DNA from: an uncultured Acetatifactor sp.
GTDB lineage: Bacteria > Bacillota > Clostridia > Lachnospirales > Lachnospiraceae
Assembly (NCBI GenBank): GCA_910586435.1
Contig: CAJUGT010000033.1
Location: 1 to 32,559, forward strand
Direction: 5' to 3'
DNA length: 32,559 nucleotides
In this document: positions 22,587 to 29,434 of the stretch, piece after piece
Layout: each line of letters opens with the position of its first letter
Position numbering within the stretch: position 1 is the stretch's first letter
Made by a program: the position numbers and the translations under genes
Notes under the pieces: generated by a model
Databases searched by the model: none
What the model was told of the DNA's origin: nothing
What the model saw: the letters and a program-made list of their open reading frames with translations, nothing else

Positions 22587-23356
22587 AGTTCGTTATCTCC
22601 TTTCCGGGTAATATCATGGACATTGAATTGTTTTGGAATTTGGCATAGAGATTCAGGTATTGTTTCATATTCGTTGTCACGCATACGATAGCCAACACCT
22701 ACTTCGGTGAACACATATTGGGGCTGAGCAGGATTTTTTTCTATTTTACGGCGGATATTTGCCATATTGACGCGCAAAATTTGATTATTATTGTCTATGT
22801 ACGGTCCCCAGAGAGTGTTCATGATAGAACGATAGGTCAATACACAGCCGGAATGTTCGGCCAACAGGGAGAGCAGTTGATACTCTACCTGGGTCAGGTG
22901 AATCTGTTTGCCTTCCAGGGTAATGTTTCTTTTCTCAAAATCTATTTCCAGATCAAGGGCTTTATAGATTTTGTTTTGAGAATTTCCCCTGCTATGGCGT
23001 AGGGAGGTGCGGATACGTGCCAATAATTCCGCATTGCTGAAAGGTTTGGTAATGTAGTCGTCTGCGCCTAAATCCAGTGCGTTTACTTTATCCGATTCCA
23101 GGATACGGGCGGAAACCACAATGACGGGGATATGACTCCAAACACGTAGTTGACTCAACACCTCACAGCCATCTATATCGGGGAGGCCCAAATCCAACAG
23201 AATGACATCGGGGCAAAGGGAAGCGGCAAGACTTAGCGCTTCTTTGCCGGTCAGGGCTGTGGTGACATGATAGTTGTTTGCGCTTAAAATAGTGGTGATA
23301 TAGGAACAGATATTTTTATCATCCTCTACCACCAGAATGTTAATTTTTCTATTCAT
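22583..23356 (-). CDS. KdpE-like OmpR-family response regulator
   Basis: The 257-residue protein has a receiver domain with acidic pocket Glu11/Asp12/Asp13, phospho-acceptor Asp55 (VILLDLGLPD), VIVVSAR and YITKPF. A winged-helix DNA-binding domain follows (HLTQVEYQLLSLLAEHSGCVLTYRSIMNTLWG...RVNMANIRRKIE). The pattern is that of KdpE, which controls potassium-uptake genes, but no kdpFABC is in the window. It has about 30 residues beyond the usual end. It lies 11 bp after the kinase gene and overlaps the small acidic gene by 4 bp. The ATG at 23356 has an AGAGGA ribosome site. Confidence 0.9.
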   Translation of the reverse strand: MNRKINILVVEDDKNICSYITTILSANNYHVTTALTGKEALSLAASLCPDVILLDLGLPDIDGCEVLSQLRVWSHIPVIVVSARILESDKVNALDLGADDYITKPFSNAELLARIRTSLRHSRGNSQNKIYKALDLEIDFEKRNITLEGKQIHLTQVEYQLLSLLAEHSGCVLTYRSIMNTLWGPYIDNNNQILRVNMANIRRKIEKNPAQPQYVFTEVGVGYRMRDNEYETIPESLCQIPKQFNVHDITRKGDNEL

Positions 23357-23367
23357 GTGTTTTCCTC

Positions 23368-24111
23368 TTATACTTTTGGCAGAGTAAAGGTAAATTCCGC
23401 GCCATGGCTGTGGTTCTCAGCTTTTAGAGTGCCATGGTGGGCATCAAGAATAGCTTTGCATGTGAACAGTATGATTCCCCAACCTGCCTGTGAATTTGCC
23501 GTGGCAAGGCCAGCTGCTTTTTCCAAAGGATCAAAAAGCAGTTCTTCCGGTATGGAGGTCCCGTAATCCCGGACGGTAAAAGAGATTACATCAGGTTCTT
23601 CCATTACCAGCATATCCACAGGGGCAGTGCTGCCGGAGCGGCTCAGCGCGTTTTCTAATAAATTGATAATCACCTGCTCTATTAAAATTGCGTCCATGGA
23701 GAGAAAGATATAATCCTCCGGGACTTTAACATGAATGACACAGCCGGGATGACGTCGTTCCAGCTTCTGAAGAGCCTCACCAATGACTTCTTCCACAAGT
23801 TCTTCTGTGGTATGCAGGGGAGTGATATCTTCCCTCATACGTGAAACGGCAAGAAGATTTTCGACAATGCGTGTAAGCCAATCTGCTTCTTCATATATTC
23901 TGGCCACGCTGGAAAGCTTCTCCCGCTCGGTCAGAAGTTCCCAGTTCTCCTGTAAGGTGAGGCTGTTGCCGACGATACTTGCTAATGGAGTACGTATTTC
24001 ATGGGAAATAGCATGGAACAGGCTGGAACACAGCAATTCGTTATCCTGCGCTCTGTTTGCGTCGGAAAAAAGATGATCGTATTCCGGGATCTTTTTGTTT
24101 GTATTGGCCAT
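23368..24111 (-). CDS. Soluble KdpD-like histidine kinase lacking sensor domains
   Basis: Only 247 residues long. The H-box is FHAISHEIRTPLASIVG with His37, so just 30 residues precede it. The N-box is INLLENALSRSG with Asn155. The ATP lid differs from the norm: DYGTSIPEELL where DNGPGIP is usual, and GWGIILFTCKAILDAHHG where GLGLAI is usual. The sequence matches the C-terminal transmitter of KdpD. The KdpD/UspA domains, the four membrane helices and the GAF domain are missing. It must sense through another protein or a cytoplasmic signal, or be a constitutive or degenerate partner. GGAGGG stands before ATG 24111. It is the first gene of the operon with the regulator and toxin-like pair. Confidence 0.88.
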   Translation of the reverse strand: MANTNKKIPEYDHLFSDANRAQDNELLCSSLFHAISHEIRTPLASIVGNSLTLQENWELLTEREKLSSVARIYEEADWLTRIVENLLAVSRMREDITPLHTTEELVEEVIGEALQKLERRHPGCVIHVKVPEDYIFLSMDAILIEQVIINLLENALSRSGSTAPVDMLVMEEPDVISFTVRDYGTSIPEELLFDPLEKAAGLATANSQAGWGIILFTCKAILDAHHGTLKAENHSHGAEFTFTLPKV

Positions 24112-24151
24112 TGACTAGCCCTCCATTCACAGATTATCACCTATCGTTCCT

Positions 24152-24180
24152 ATTATATCCATTTCGACAACAAAAAACAA
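24152..24180 (-). promoter_or_regulatory. Promoter of the kinase-regulator-toxin operon
   Basis: On the minus strand TTGTTT (24180-24175) and a perfect TATAAT (24157-24152) are 17 bp apart. The start would lie near 24145, about 35 nt before the kinase ATG. The MITE-like element ends about 30 bp upstream of the -35. Confidence 0.78.
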
Positions 24181-24212
24181 CATAAATCGTATAAAGAAGG
24201 TGTTAAGAAGTA

Positions 24213-24364
24213 GCTTGGTGGCTACTGTTCACTCAGTGTCACCGCAAGGCGTTTTCATGCGTCTTTTGCATGATAAACCCGAGGTTGCTGTGCGCCAAAG
24301 CGCCTGTTTTTGGCGTTTTGCGCGCATCAGTTGCAGTGAGCGGAGTGAACAGTAACGCTTGGTG
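24213..24364. mobile_element. MITE-like element with 8-bp target duplication
   Basis: An 8-bp direct repeat GCTTGGTG at 24213-24220 and 24357-24364 flanks a 136-bp element. Its ends are GCTACTGTTCACT and, on the other strand, GTTACTGTTCACT: 13-bp inverted termini with one mismatch that abut the direct repeats exactly. Inside are two hairpins, CATGC/GCATG (24256-24272) and CGCCAAA/TTTGGCG (24293-24315). It codes for nothing. A diverged stretch with the same TGTTCAC...CCGCAAGG-GTTTT pattern follows at 24368-24404, perhaps an older copy. The parent transposase is not in the window. Confidence 0.75.
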
Positions 24365-24412
24365 TGCCTGTTCACCGGGCGCTGCCGCAAGGTGTTTTTA
24401 CGCTGTTTGGCG

Positions 24413-25333
24413 TTAAGCAGGTTCCCAACGCCCCGATGCGCCGCAGGGGAGGATAAGACCGCTTTCCGCCACAGGAAGACCGATTTCGTCCGATGTCACA
24501 TGACCGCCGAAACATCCGGTTAAGACAGTATTGAGCAGGTAGGACAAAACAGCAGGCTGAAGTCCGGTGGTATAAGAGTTAATCAGGAAAAACAAAGGAG
24601 TTTCTGACAGCAGCCGGGGCATAAGCGCAAGCAGTGCCCAAAGCTGTTCTTCTATCTTCCAGATTTCTCCTTTCGGCCCTCTTCCGTAGGAAGGAGGGTC
24701 CATAATGATGCCGTCATAATGGCTGCCACGGCGGATTTCACGTTCCACGAACTTTACACAGTCATCCACCAGCCACCGGACAGGCGCATTTCCCAGTCCG
24801 GAAGCGGCGGCGTTTTCCTTTGCCCAGCCCACCATACCTTTGGAGGCGTCCACATGGGTCACATGGGCTCCTGCGGCTGCGGCTGCCAAAGTGGCTCCTC
24901 CGGTGTAAGCGAAGAGATTTAAAATCTTTACAGGTTGATTTGCGGGACGCTCAGCCCGGCGGATGATTGTGGAGAACCAATCCCAGTTTACCGCCTGTTC
25001 AGGGAAGAGACCGGTGTGCTTGAAGCTGAAAGGCTTCAGGCGGAAAGTCAGTTTTGGTAAGGGAGGCAATGTGTTCTTGCCGGAAGAGGAGGTGTCTAAT
25101 GTGTAGGATATACTCCATTCGTCCGGCAGCCTGAAAAATTCCCATTCACCTCCTCCTTTTGAGCTTCTGTGGTAATGACCGTTTTTCTTTTTCCAGCCAT
25201 TGTTTGTCCGGGGAGTATTCCAGATAACCTGAGGGTCGGGTCGGATTAACAGATAGTCATCCCACCGTTCCAGTTTTTCACCGCCGGAAGCGTCCAGAAT
25301 TTCATAGTCCTTCCAGTTTTTTGCAATCCACAT
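24413..25333 (-). CDS. RlmI/RlmK-like SAM-dependent methyltransferase
   Basis: The 306-residue protein has the class I methyltransferase core: ILNLFAYTGGATLAAAAAG (motif I, near 138-157), THVDASKGMVGWAKENAA (motif II), VRWLVDDCVKFV, and the catalytic-type IIMDPPSYGRGPKGEIWKIEEQL. These motifs match the PF10672 group of RlmI/RlmL-C type 23S rRNA methyltransferases. The N-terminal PUA domain of RlmI is absent; instead a 120-residue beta-rich part precedes the core. The target nucleotide cannot be told. It is transcribed alone from its own promoter, and its stop is followed by the MITE-like region. Confidence 0.85.
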   Translation of the reverse strand: MWIAKNWKDYEILDASGGEKLERWDDYLLIRPDPQVIWNTPRTNNGWKKKNGHYHRSSKGGGEWEFFRLPDEWSISYTLDTSSSGKNTLPPLPKLTFRLKPFSFKHTGLFPEQAVNWDWFSTIIRRAERPANQPVKILNLFAYTGGATLAAAAAGAHVTHVDASKGMVGWAKENAAASGLGNAPVRWLVDDCVKFVEREIRRGSHYDGIIMDPPSYGRGPKGEIWKIEEQLWALLALMPRLLSETPLFFLINSYTTGLQPAVLSYLLNTVLTGCFGGHVTSDEIGLPVAESGLILPCGASGRWEPA

Positions 25334-25452
25334 AATGTATTCCTTTCCTCAAGCTGCGGGCAGAGGGGCACTTCCCGAATCAAATGTCCGCAGAAGAATC
25401 TAACCGGGCAGGCTTGTCATATTTTTGTCGTTTGGTGCTGCCCTTTGGGTAT

Positions 25453-25461
25453 ATTGTATCA
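25453..25461 (-). promoter_or_regulatory. Extended -10 promoter for the methyltransferase gene
   Basis: TGATACAAT on the minus strand fits TGnTAnnAT. No good -35 is seen. The leader to the ATG at 25333 would be about 115 nt. Confidence 0.45.
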
Positions 25462-25547
25462 TATTATGGGGAGTTTTCCATAATATTTTTGGACAGGAAT
25501 GGAGACAATTGGTTACAAAATCGCTTCTTTTTTTCATGGTTGTGATA

Positions 25548-25556
25548 TGATATAAT
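25548..25556 (+). promoter_or_regulatory. Extended -10 promoter, plus strand
   Basis: TGATATAAT has a perfect TATAAT with the TG extension. A T-rich tract occupies the -35 place. It would read towards the hendecad-repeat gene through the repeat copy at 25626. Confidence 0.5.
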
Positions 25557-25625
25557 CGGAAAAAGGGAAGGGGCGCCTGAAAAGACTGTGTGGGTCATAA
25601 ACATTAAAAGGATTGAGGTTGCAGG

Positions 25626-25720
25626 TTGTAATATATGTAAAATAATGGTACAATGTTGACACGGAAATGCGATGTGTCAACTCTTGATTCCATGTGCGTA
25701 GCGGTGTTTCGGAGTTATGG
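25626..25720 (+). promoter_or_regulatory. Fourth copy of the repeat family: promoter plus perfect palindrome
   Basis: TTGTAA (25626-25631) and TACAAT (25649-25654, with TG before it) are 17 bp apart. Directly after the -10 comes GTTGACAC-N11-GTGTCAAC (25655-25681), a perfect 8-bp inverted repeat. TTGATTCCATGTG then follows, as in the array at 1-220. The palindrome covers the expected start site, so it could be an operator or a 5'-end RNA hairpin. The next gene starts at 25786. Confidence 0.7.
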
Positions 25721-25785
25721 GAACAGGAGCAGAGTACAGAGTGCTGCGGAGCGGACAGTAATATACGATACCCGGAGGGAAACAG

Positions 25786-27129
25786 ATGGACATGTTTAAA
25801 GATAAGCTGGTGCATAAAATGACGGCGCAGGAGATTATCAAGGCAAATACGGAAGCGGATACCAAAGAATTGAATAAGCTGAAAAGCCAGGTTGCGGCAT
25901 ATGATGAATGTCTGACCAGACTACAGAAGCTGATTGAAGTAGGAACCGTGAAACTTGCGGGCGCTCATGTGAATGGGGAGGAAATCAACCGTCTTGTGGC
26001 AAAAGCTTTGCAGCAGGATACAGAGGGATTTGGGAAATTTCAGGATAAGCTCACAGGGCAGCTGGAAGAAATGGGGAAATCTGTAGAAGGACAGCTTGGG
26101 CAGGTGGATTCCTCTGTCAGGGAAGGTCTGGGCGGCATAGAAAAGTCCATGCAGGAGCGGCTGGGAAATGTGGGAAGAGATATGCAGTTGCAGCTGGTAA
26201 GCATGGGCAGGAGTATGCGGGAGCAGCTGGACAATATGGACAAAAGCATGCAGGAGCGGCTGGCCAGGCTCATGGAAGAGAAACAGGGGGGAGAAAATTC
26301 TGCGCAAACCCGTGCTGACGGGGAAGAAAGGGAAAAAATATTGCAGGATCAGATTGGCGGCATGAACCATGCCATGCAGGAGCAGCTGGCTGCCGTGGAT
26401 CAATCCATGCAGGAACTGCTTGCGGCCGTAAATCAATCCATGCAGGAGCAGCTGGTGGCTGTGGGCAGAGCTATGGAAGAACAGCTTGGCAGTATGGATC
26501 AATCTGTCAATGGACAGCTTGTAAATGTGGGCAAAGCCATACAGGAGCAGATTGGCGGCATGGATGAGGCCGTGCAGATGCAGTTTGGCAGTGTTAATAA
26601 GGCCATGAGGGAGCAGTTTGCCAGCATGAACCAGGCTGTGCAGGAGCAGTTTGTGGGTGTGAACCAATCCGTGGAAGAGCATTTTTCGGAGGCGGATCAA
26701 AATATGCAGTCCCAGCTGGCCAGGGTACTGACTTCTCTTCAGGAACAGCTTGATAATGTGAATCAATTTATGGAAGCGCAATTCGGAAACCTTGATAAAT
26801 CTGTCAGAGATCAGCTGGGGAGTCAGTTAGGTCTTATGGCGGGCACACTGGAAGAAAAGCTGAATCAGTTTGGGGAGAAGGCAAAGGGCCAGGGTGAGGA
26901 AGAATTGATTGAAAGTGTACACAGGGAATGTGTCAAGGTGTACCGCAATGTCCAGGCGGTGGTGGTGGAAGAAGGCGGAAAACAGAATGAGGCTTTGACG
27001 GAGACCAAATCCGGCATTACATCATTAAAAGGAAAGCTGGGAATTATATTGGGAATTTCCGCCGCCGGTATGGTGTTTGGCATTGCAAGTCTGACGATGC
27101 AGATATTGACTCGATTGAATATTATATAG
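25786..27129 (+). CDS. Hendecad-repeat coiled-coil protein with C-terminal membrane anchor
   Basis: The 447-residue product is not one I recognise. Residues 1-96 are a helical charged head. Then come 11-residue repeats of the form N-Q-S-M-Q-E-Q-L-x-x-V: six at 97-162 and fourteen at 194-347, split by a charged insert (163-193). Hydrophobic residues fall at spacing 4-3-4, the hendecad pattern of right-handed coiled coils or of amphipathic membrane-lying helices. A linker follows, then one membrane helix at about 417-440 and a short basic end, so it is probably tail-anchored with the rod in the cytoplasm. GGAGGG precedes the ATG. It has no signal peptide and no receptor tip motif. It may be a scaffold or a polar/septal filament-like protein; function is unknown. 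Confidence 0.85.
   Translation: MDMFKDKLVHKMTAQEIIKANTEADTKELNKLKSQVAAYDECLTRLQKLIEVGTVKLAGAHVNGEEINRLVAKALQQDTEGFGKFQDKLTGQLEEMGKSVEGQLGQVDSSVREGLGGIEKSMQERLGNVGRDMQLQLVSMGRSMREQLDNMDKSMQERLARLMEEKQGGENSAQTRADGEEREKILQDQIGGMNHAMQEQLAAVDQSMQELLAAVNQSMQEQLVAVGRAMEEQLGSMDQSVNGQLVNVGKAIQEQIGGMDEAVQMQFGSVNKAMREQFASMNQAVQEQFVGVNQSVEEHFSEADQNMQSQLARVLTSLQEQLDNVNQFMEAQFGNLDKSVRDQLGSQLGLMAGTLEEKLNQFGEKAKGQGEEELIESVHRECVKVYRNVQAVVVEEGGKQNEALTETKSGITSLKGKLGIILGISAAGMVFGIASLTMQILTRLNII
26074..26826 (+). repeat. 33-bp periodic coding repeats (20 hendecad units)
   Basis: Six units lie at 26074-26271 and fourteen at 26365-26826, each coding 11 residues. The DNA of the units differs (for example CAATCCATGCAGGA recurs but flanks vary), so the array looks old and kept by selection on the protein rather than by recent slippage. 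Confidence 0.85.
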
Positions 27130-27190
27130 GCACAAAGAAGCGACTGACAGTTAGCCTGTGAAATCCACAGGGCAGAAGTGGGAAAATGGG

Positions 27191-27757
27191 ATGGCAAAGG
27201 AAATCTGGAAACCGGGAAATATGTTGTACCCGCTGCCGGTAGTTATGGTGAGTGTGGCGGACAGAGAAGGAAAGTATAATATTATCACCATTGCGTGGGC
27301 AGGTACGGTCTGTACCAATCCCCCCATGGTGAGCATATCGCTTCGTCCGGAGAGATATTCTTATCCGATTCTGAGGGAAACAGGGGAATTTGTGATAAAC
27401 CTGGCGACAAAAAAACTGGCTTACGCAGTTGATTACTGTGGTGTGAAAAGCGGCAGGGATGTTGACAAATTCAAGGAGCTGGGACTGACGCCACGAAAGG
27501 CGAAACAGGTGAAGGCGCCCATGATAGGAGAGAGCCCGGTGAACATTGAATGCAGGGTGTGTCAGGTCATACCACTGGGGTCCCACCATATGTTTCTGGC
27601 GGAAGTGGCGGCTGTTCACGCAGAGGATAAATACATGGATAAGAAGCGCAAGTTTCACTTGGAGTATGCGGAACCGATTGTCTATTCCCATGGTGGGTAT
27701 TTTGTCTGTGGAGAACAGGTGGGCACTTTTGGATACAGCGTAAAGAAACAGGAATAA
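27191..27757 (+). CDS. Flavin reductase family protein
   Basis: From ATG 27191 the protein has 188 residues and starts MAKEIWKPGNMLYPLPVVMVS, typical of the FMN-binding flavin-reductase-like domain. AWAGTVCTNPPMVSISLRPERYSYPIL carries the FMN-phosphate contact, and FVINLATKKLAYAVDYCGVKSG and ECRVCQVIPLGSHHMFLAEV follow in the known order. Members reduce free flavin or act as small FMN redox proteins. A GTG at 27158 is in frame but lacks a ribosome site and adds residues not found in the family as I know it. It lies 61 bp after the hendecad gene and 42 bp before the polymerase-like gene. Confidence 0.9.
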   Translation: MAKEIWKPGNMLYPLPVVMVSVADREGKYNIITIAWAGTVCTNPPMVSISLRPERYSYPILRETGEFVINLATKKLAYAVDYCGVKSGRDVDKFKELGLTPRKAKQVKAPMIGESPVNIECRVCQVIPLGSHHMFLAEVAAVHAEDKYMDKKRKFHLEYAEPIVYSHGGYFVCGEQVGTFGYSVKKQE

Positions 27758-27799
27758 CTCCATGACGGAGCAGACTGTTTTGGCCGTAGGAGGACATGG

Positions 27800-29434
27800 A
27801 TGATAAGTAAATTGAGGATGCCTGCCGGCAAACGGACATTATATATTCTTTGTTTTGCGGCACTGAATCTAATAGAATTTCTGCGGGGAAGCCAGACAGG
27901 GGATGTATGGAAGGCGGCGGCCAACTGTACGGGCATCGTGATGGCAGTGATTATTTTCAGTGAGCTTCCGCTCAGGAAGCTGGTGGACAGGATAAATATC
28001 ATATTTGTGCTGCTGTGTGTCATTGCCATGGGGGTGGTGCATGTATGTTGGCAGCTTCATCCCGGGGAGTTTCCCTGGGGACAGGCGCAGACAGCAGTTA
28101 TGAATGTCTGCTGGATTGGAATAGCGCTTCGTTATTTCTTCCACAAGATTGTAATAGAAAAGAAAATAAGATTTAAGCCGGGACTTTTGGGATGGCTTTG
28201 GATTGCCTTGTCCATTCTGATGATTCTGTCTGTGAGCGGGAGATGGTGGCCCTTATGGTTTTTGTTCATGTTCGGCATGTTTTATCTTGCGGATTATGAA
28301 AAGGGGGACAGAGAGGCGCTTTGGGACGGGATGATTGACGGTACGATTCTGTCATTTTTTGTCATGCAAATCTATGCCTATGGCTTTCGGCCCTATGATG
28401 AACTTCGATATAAGGGCGCCTTATCCAATTCCAATATGATGGCCCTTTATTATCTGATAATTTATCTCATGTGCCTCATGAAGCTGCATGTGCTGGAAAG
28501 AAAAGGCGCCAAATGGGGGGTGAAGTTTTTTTACCTCACAGGCGCAGGCGGAATGCTTTCGTTTCAGGTGTTTACCATGTGCAGGACAGCATGGATTGTT
28601 TCCATTATCATAACAATCGCTTATGGTATCCTGGTGGTAAGGCGGATTTGGATGAGGAAGTGGTATCAGGTATTCTGCGGGGGAGCGGCACTGGCTTTGG
28701 CGGCCTTGCTCACCTTTTTGCCGGTATATTATTCCATACGCTGGTTTCCGGTCATTTTGCATCATCCTGTGTGGTATGAGGGCGAATATGGGGTGGATAA
28801 GGTGCATTCTTTTGACCCTGCGGATTCGGAAAAATATGTATCTCTTGACGAGTTCCTGGAAGTGCTGCTTGGAAGGATATTCAATACGCTGAAGAGAGTC
28901 AGACAGTGTGATCCGCTGATTTTGACGGCACATGCGGCGGAAGGCCATGAGATGGATATGGAGAAAGTAGATCTGATTCAGGTGCCCTGGACAGAGGACC
29001 TGGGGTTGCTTGAGCGTCTGACCATATACAAAGCATACTGGGATGATATGACATGGTTTGGGAACGGCATGGAGAAGGGGTATTATCTCATTGGCGAGGG
29101 GGAATATTTTTCAAGACATGCGCAGAATTTATGGTTGCAGATGGCATACACGTTCGGAATACCGGCGGGAGTGCTGACGGTGGTTTTAACGGTGGTTTTG
29201 TTATGGGTACATGGAAAGAATGTTTTGCGTGCCGGGGAGGATTCATACGCAATCATTCCGTTTTTCGTTTGTGTGCTTTTTGTGGTGTTCGGACTGATGG
29301 AGATTGTCTGGAATCCCGGGCAGCTGGTCATGTTTCTGATGTTTTTTGTACAGCATCCGCAGCTGAGAGGGGAAAGAAATGATTATAAAATGGGAGGCGG
29401 TTTCAATGACAAGGGAGCAGTTTTTAAGAAGTGA
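27800..29434 (+). CDS. O-antigen ligase/polymerase-like membrane protein
   Basis: The 544-residue protein has about ten to twelve membrane helices and one large outer loop at about 325-430. The segment GALSNSNMMALYYLIIYLMCL and FTMCRTAWIVSIIITIAYG resemble the conserved N and SRTA/TRTAW features of the Wzy_C (O-antigen ligase/polymerase) family. These join undecaprenyl-linked glycans or attach them to surface acceptors. No glycosyltransferases are next to it, so its glycan is unknown. TAGGAGG precedes ATG 27800. Its end overlaps the chemoreceptor gene by 29 bp, so the two are translated together. Confidence 0.8.
   Translation: MISKLRMPAGKRTLYILCFAALNLIEFLRGSQTGDVWKAAANCTGIVMAVIIFSELPLRKLVDRINIIFVLLCVIAMGVVHVCWQLHPGEFPWGQAQTAVMNVCWIGIALRYFFHKIVIEKKIRFKPGLLGWLWIALSILMILSVSGRWWPLWFLFMFGMFYLADYEKGDREALWDGMIDGTILSFFVMQIYAYGFRPYDELRYKGALSNSNMMALYYLIIYLMCLMKLHVLERKGAKWGVKFFYLTGAGGMLSFQVFTMCRTAWIVSIIITIAYGILVVRRIWMRKWYQVFCGGAALALAALLTFLPVYYSIRWFPVILHHPVWYEGEYGVDKVHSFDPADSEKYVSLDEFLEVLLGRIFNTLKRVRQCDPLILTAHAAEGHEMDMEKVDLIQVPWTEDLGLLERLTIYKAYWDDMTWFGNGMEKGYYLIGEGEYFSRHAQNLWLQMAYTFGIPAGVLTVVLTVVLLWVHGKNVLRAGEDSYAIIPFFVCVLFVVFGLMEIVWNPGQLVMFLMFFVQHPQLRGERNDYKMGGGFNDKGAVFKK

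Larger units (their letters stand above)
25334..25785. other. Divergent intergenic region with three promoters and a repeat
   Basis: No gene is seen in these 452 bp. It holds a minus-strand extended -10 for the methyltransferase gene, a plus-strand extended -10 (25548-25556), and the fourth copy of the 71-bp repeat family with its own promoter (25626-25720). A GGGCAG/CTGCCC inverted repeat with a long loop near 25408-25445 lies in the methyltransferase leader. Confidence 0.6.

Noticed and set aside
22583..24111. Potassium-uptake (kdp) locus
   Set aside because: The regulators look KdpDE-like, but no kdpF, kdpA, kdpB or kdpC is present and the kinase lacks the sensor domains.
25921..26781. 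286-codon His/Leu-rich frame opposite the hendecad gene
   Set aside because: Its repeats are only the mirror of the 33-bp coding repeats, and it has no start signal.
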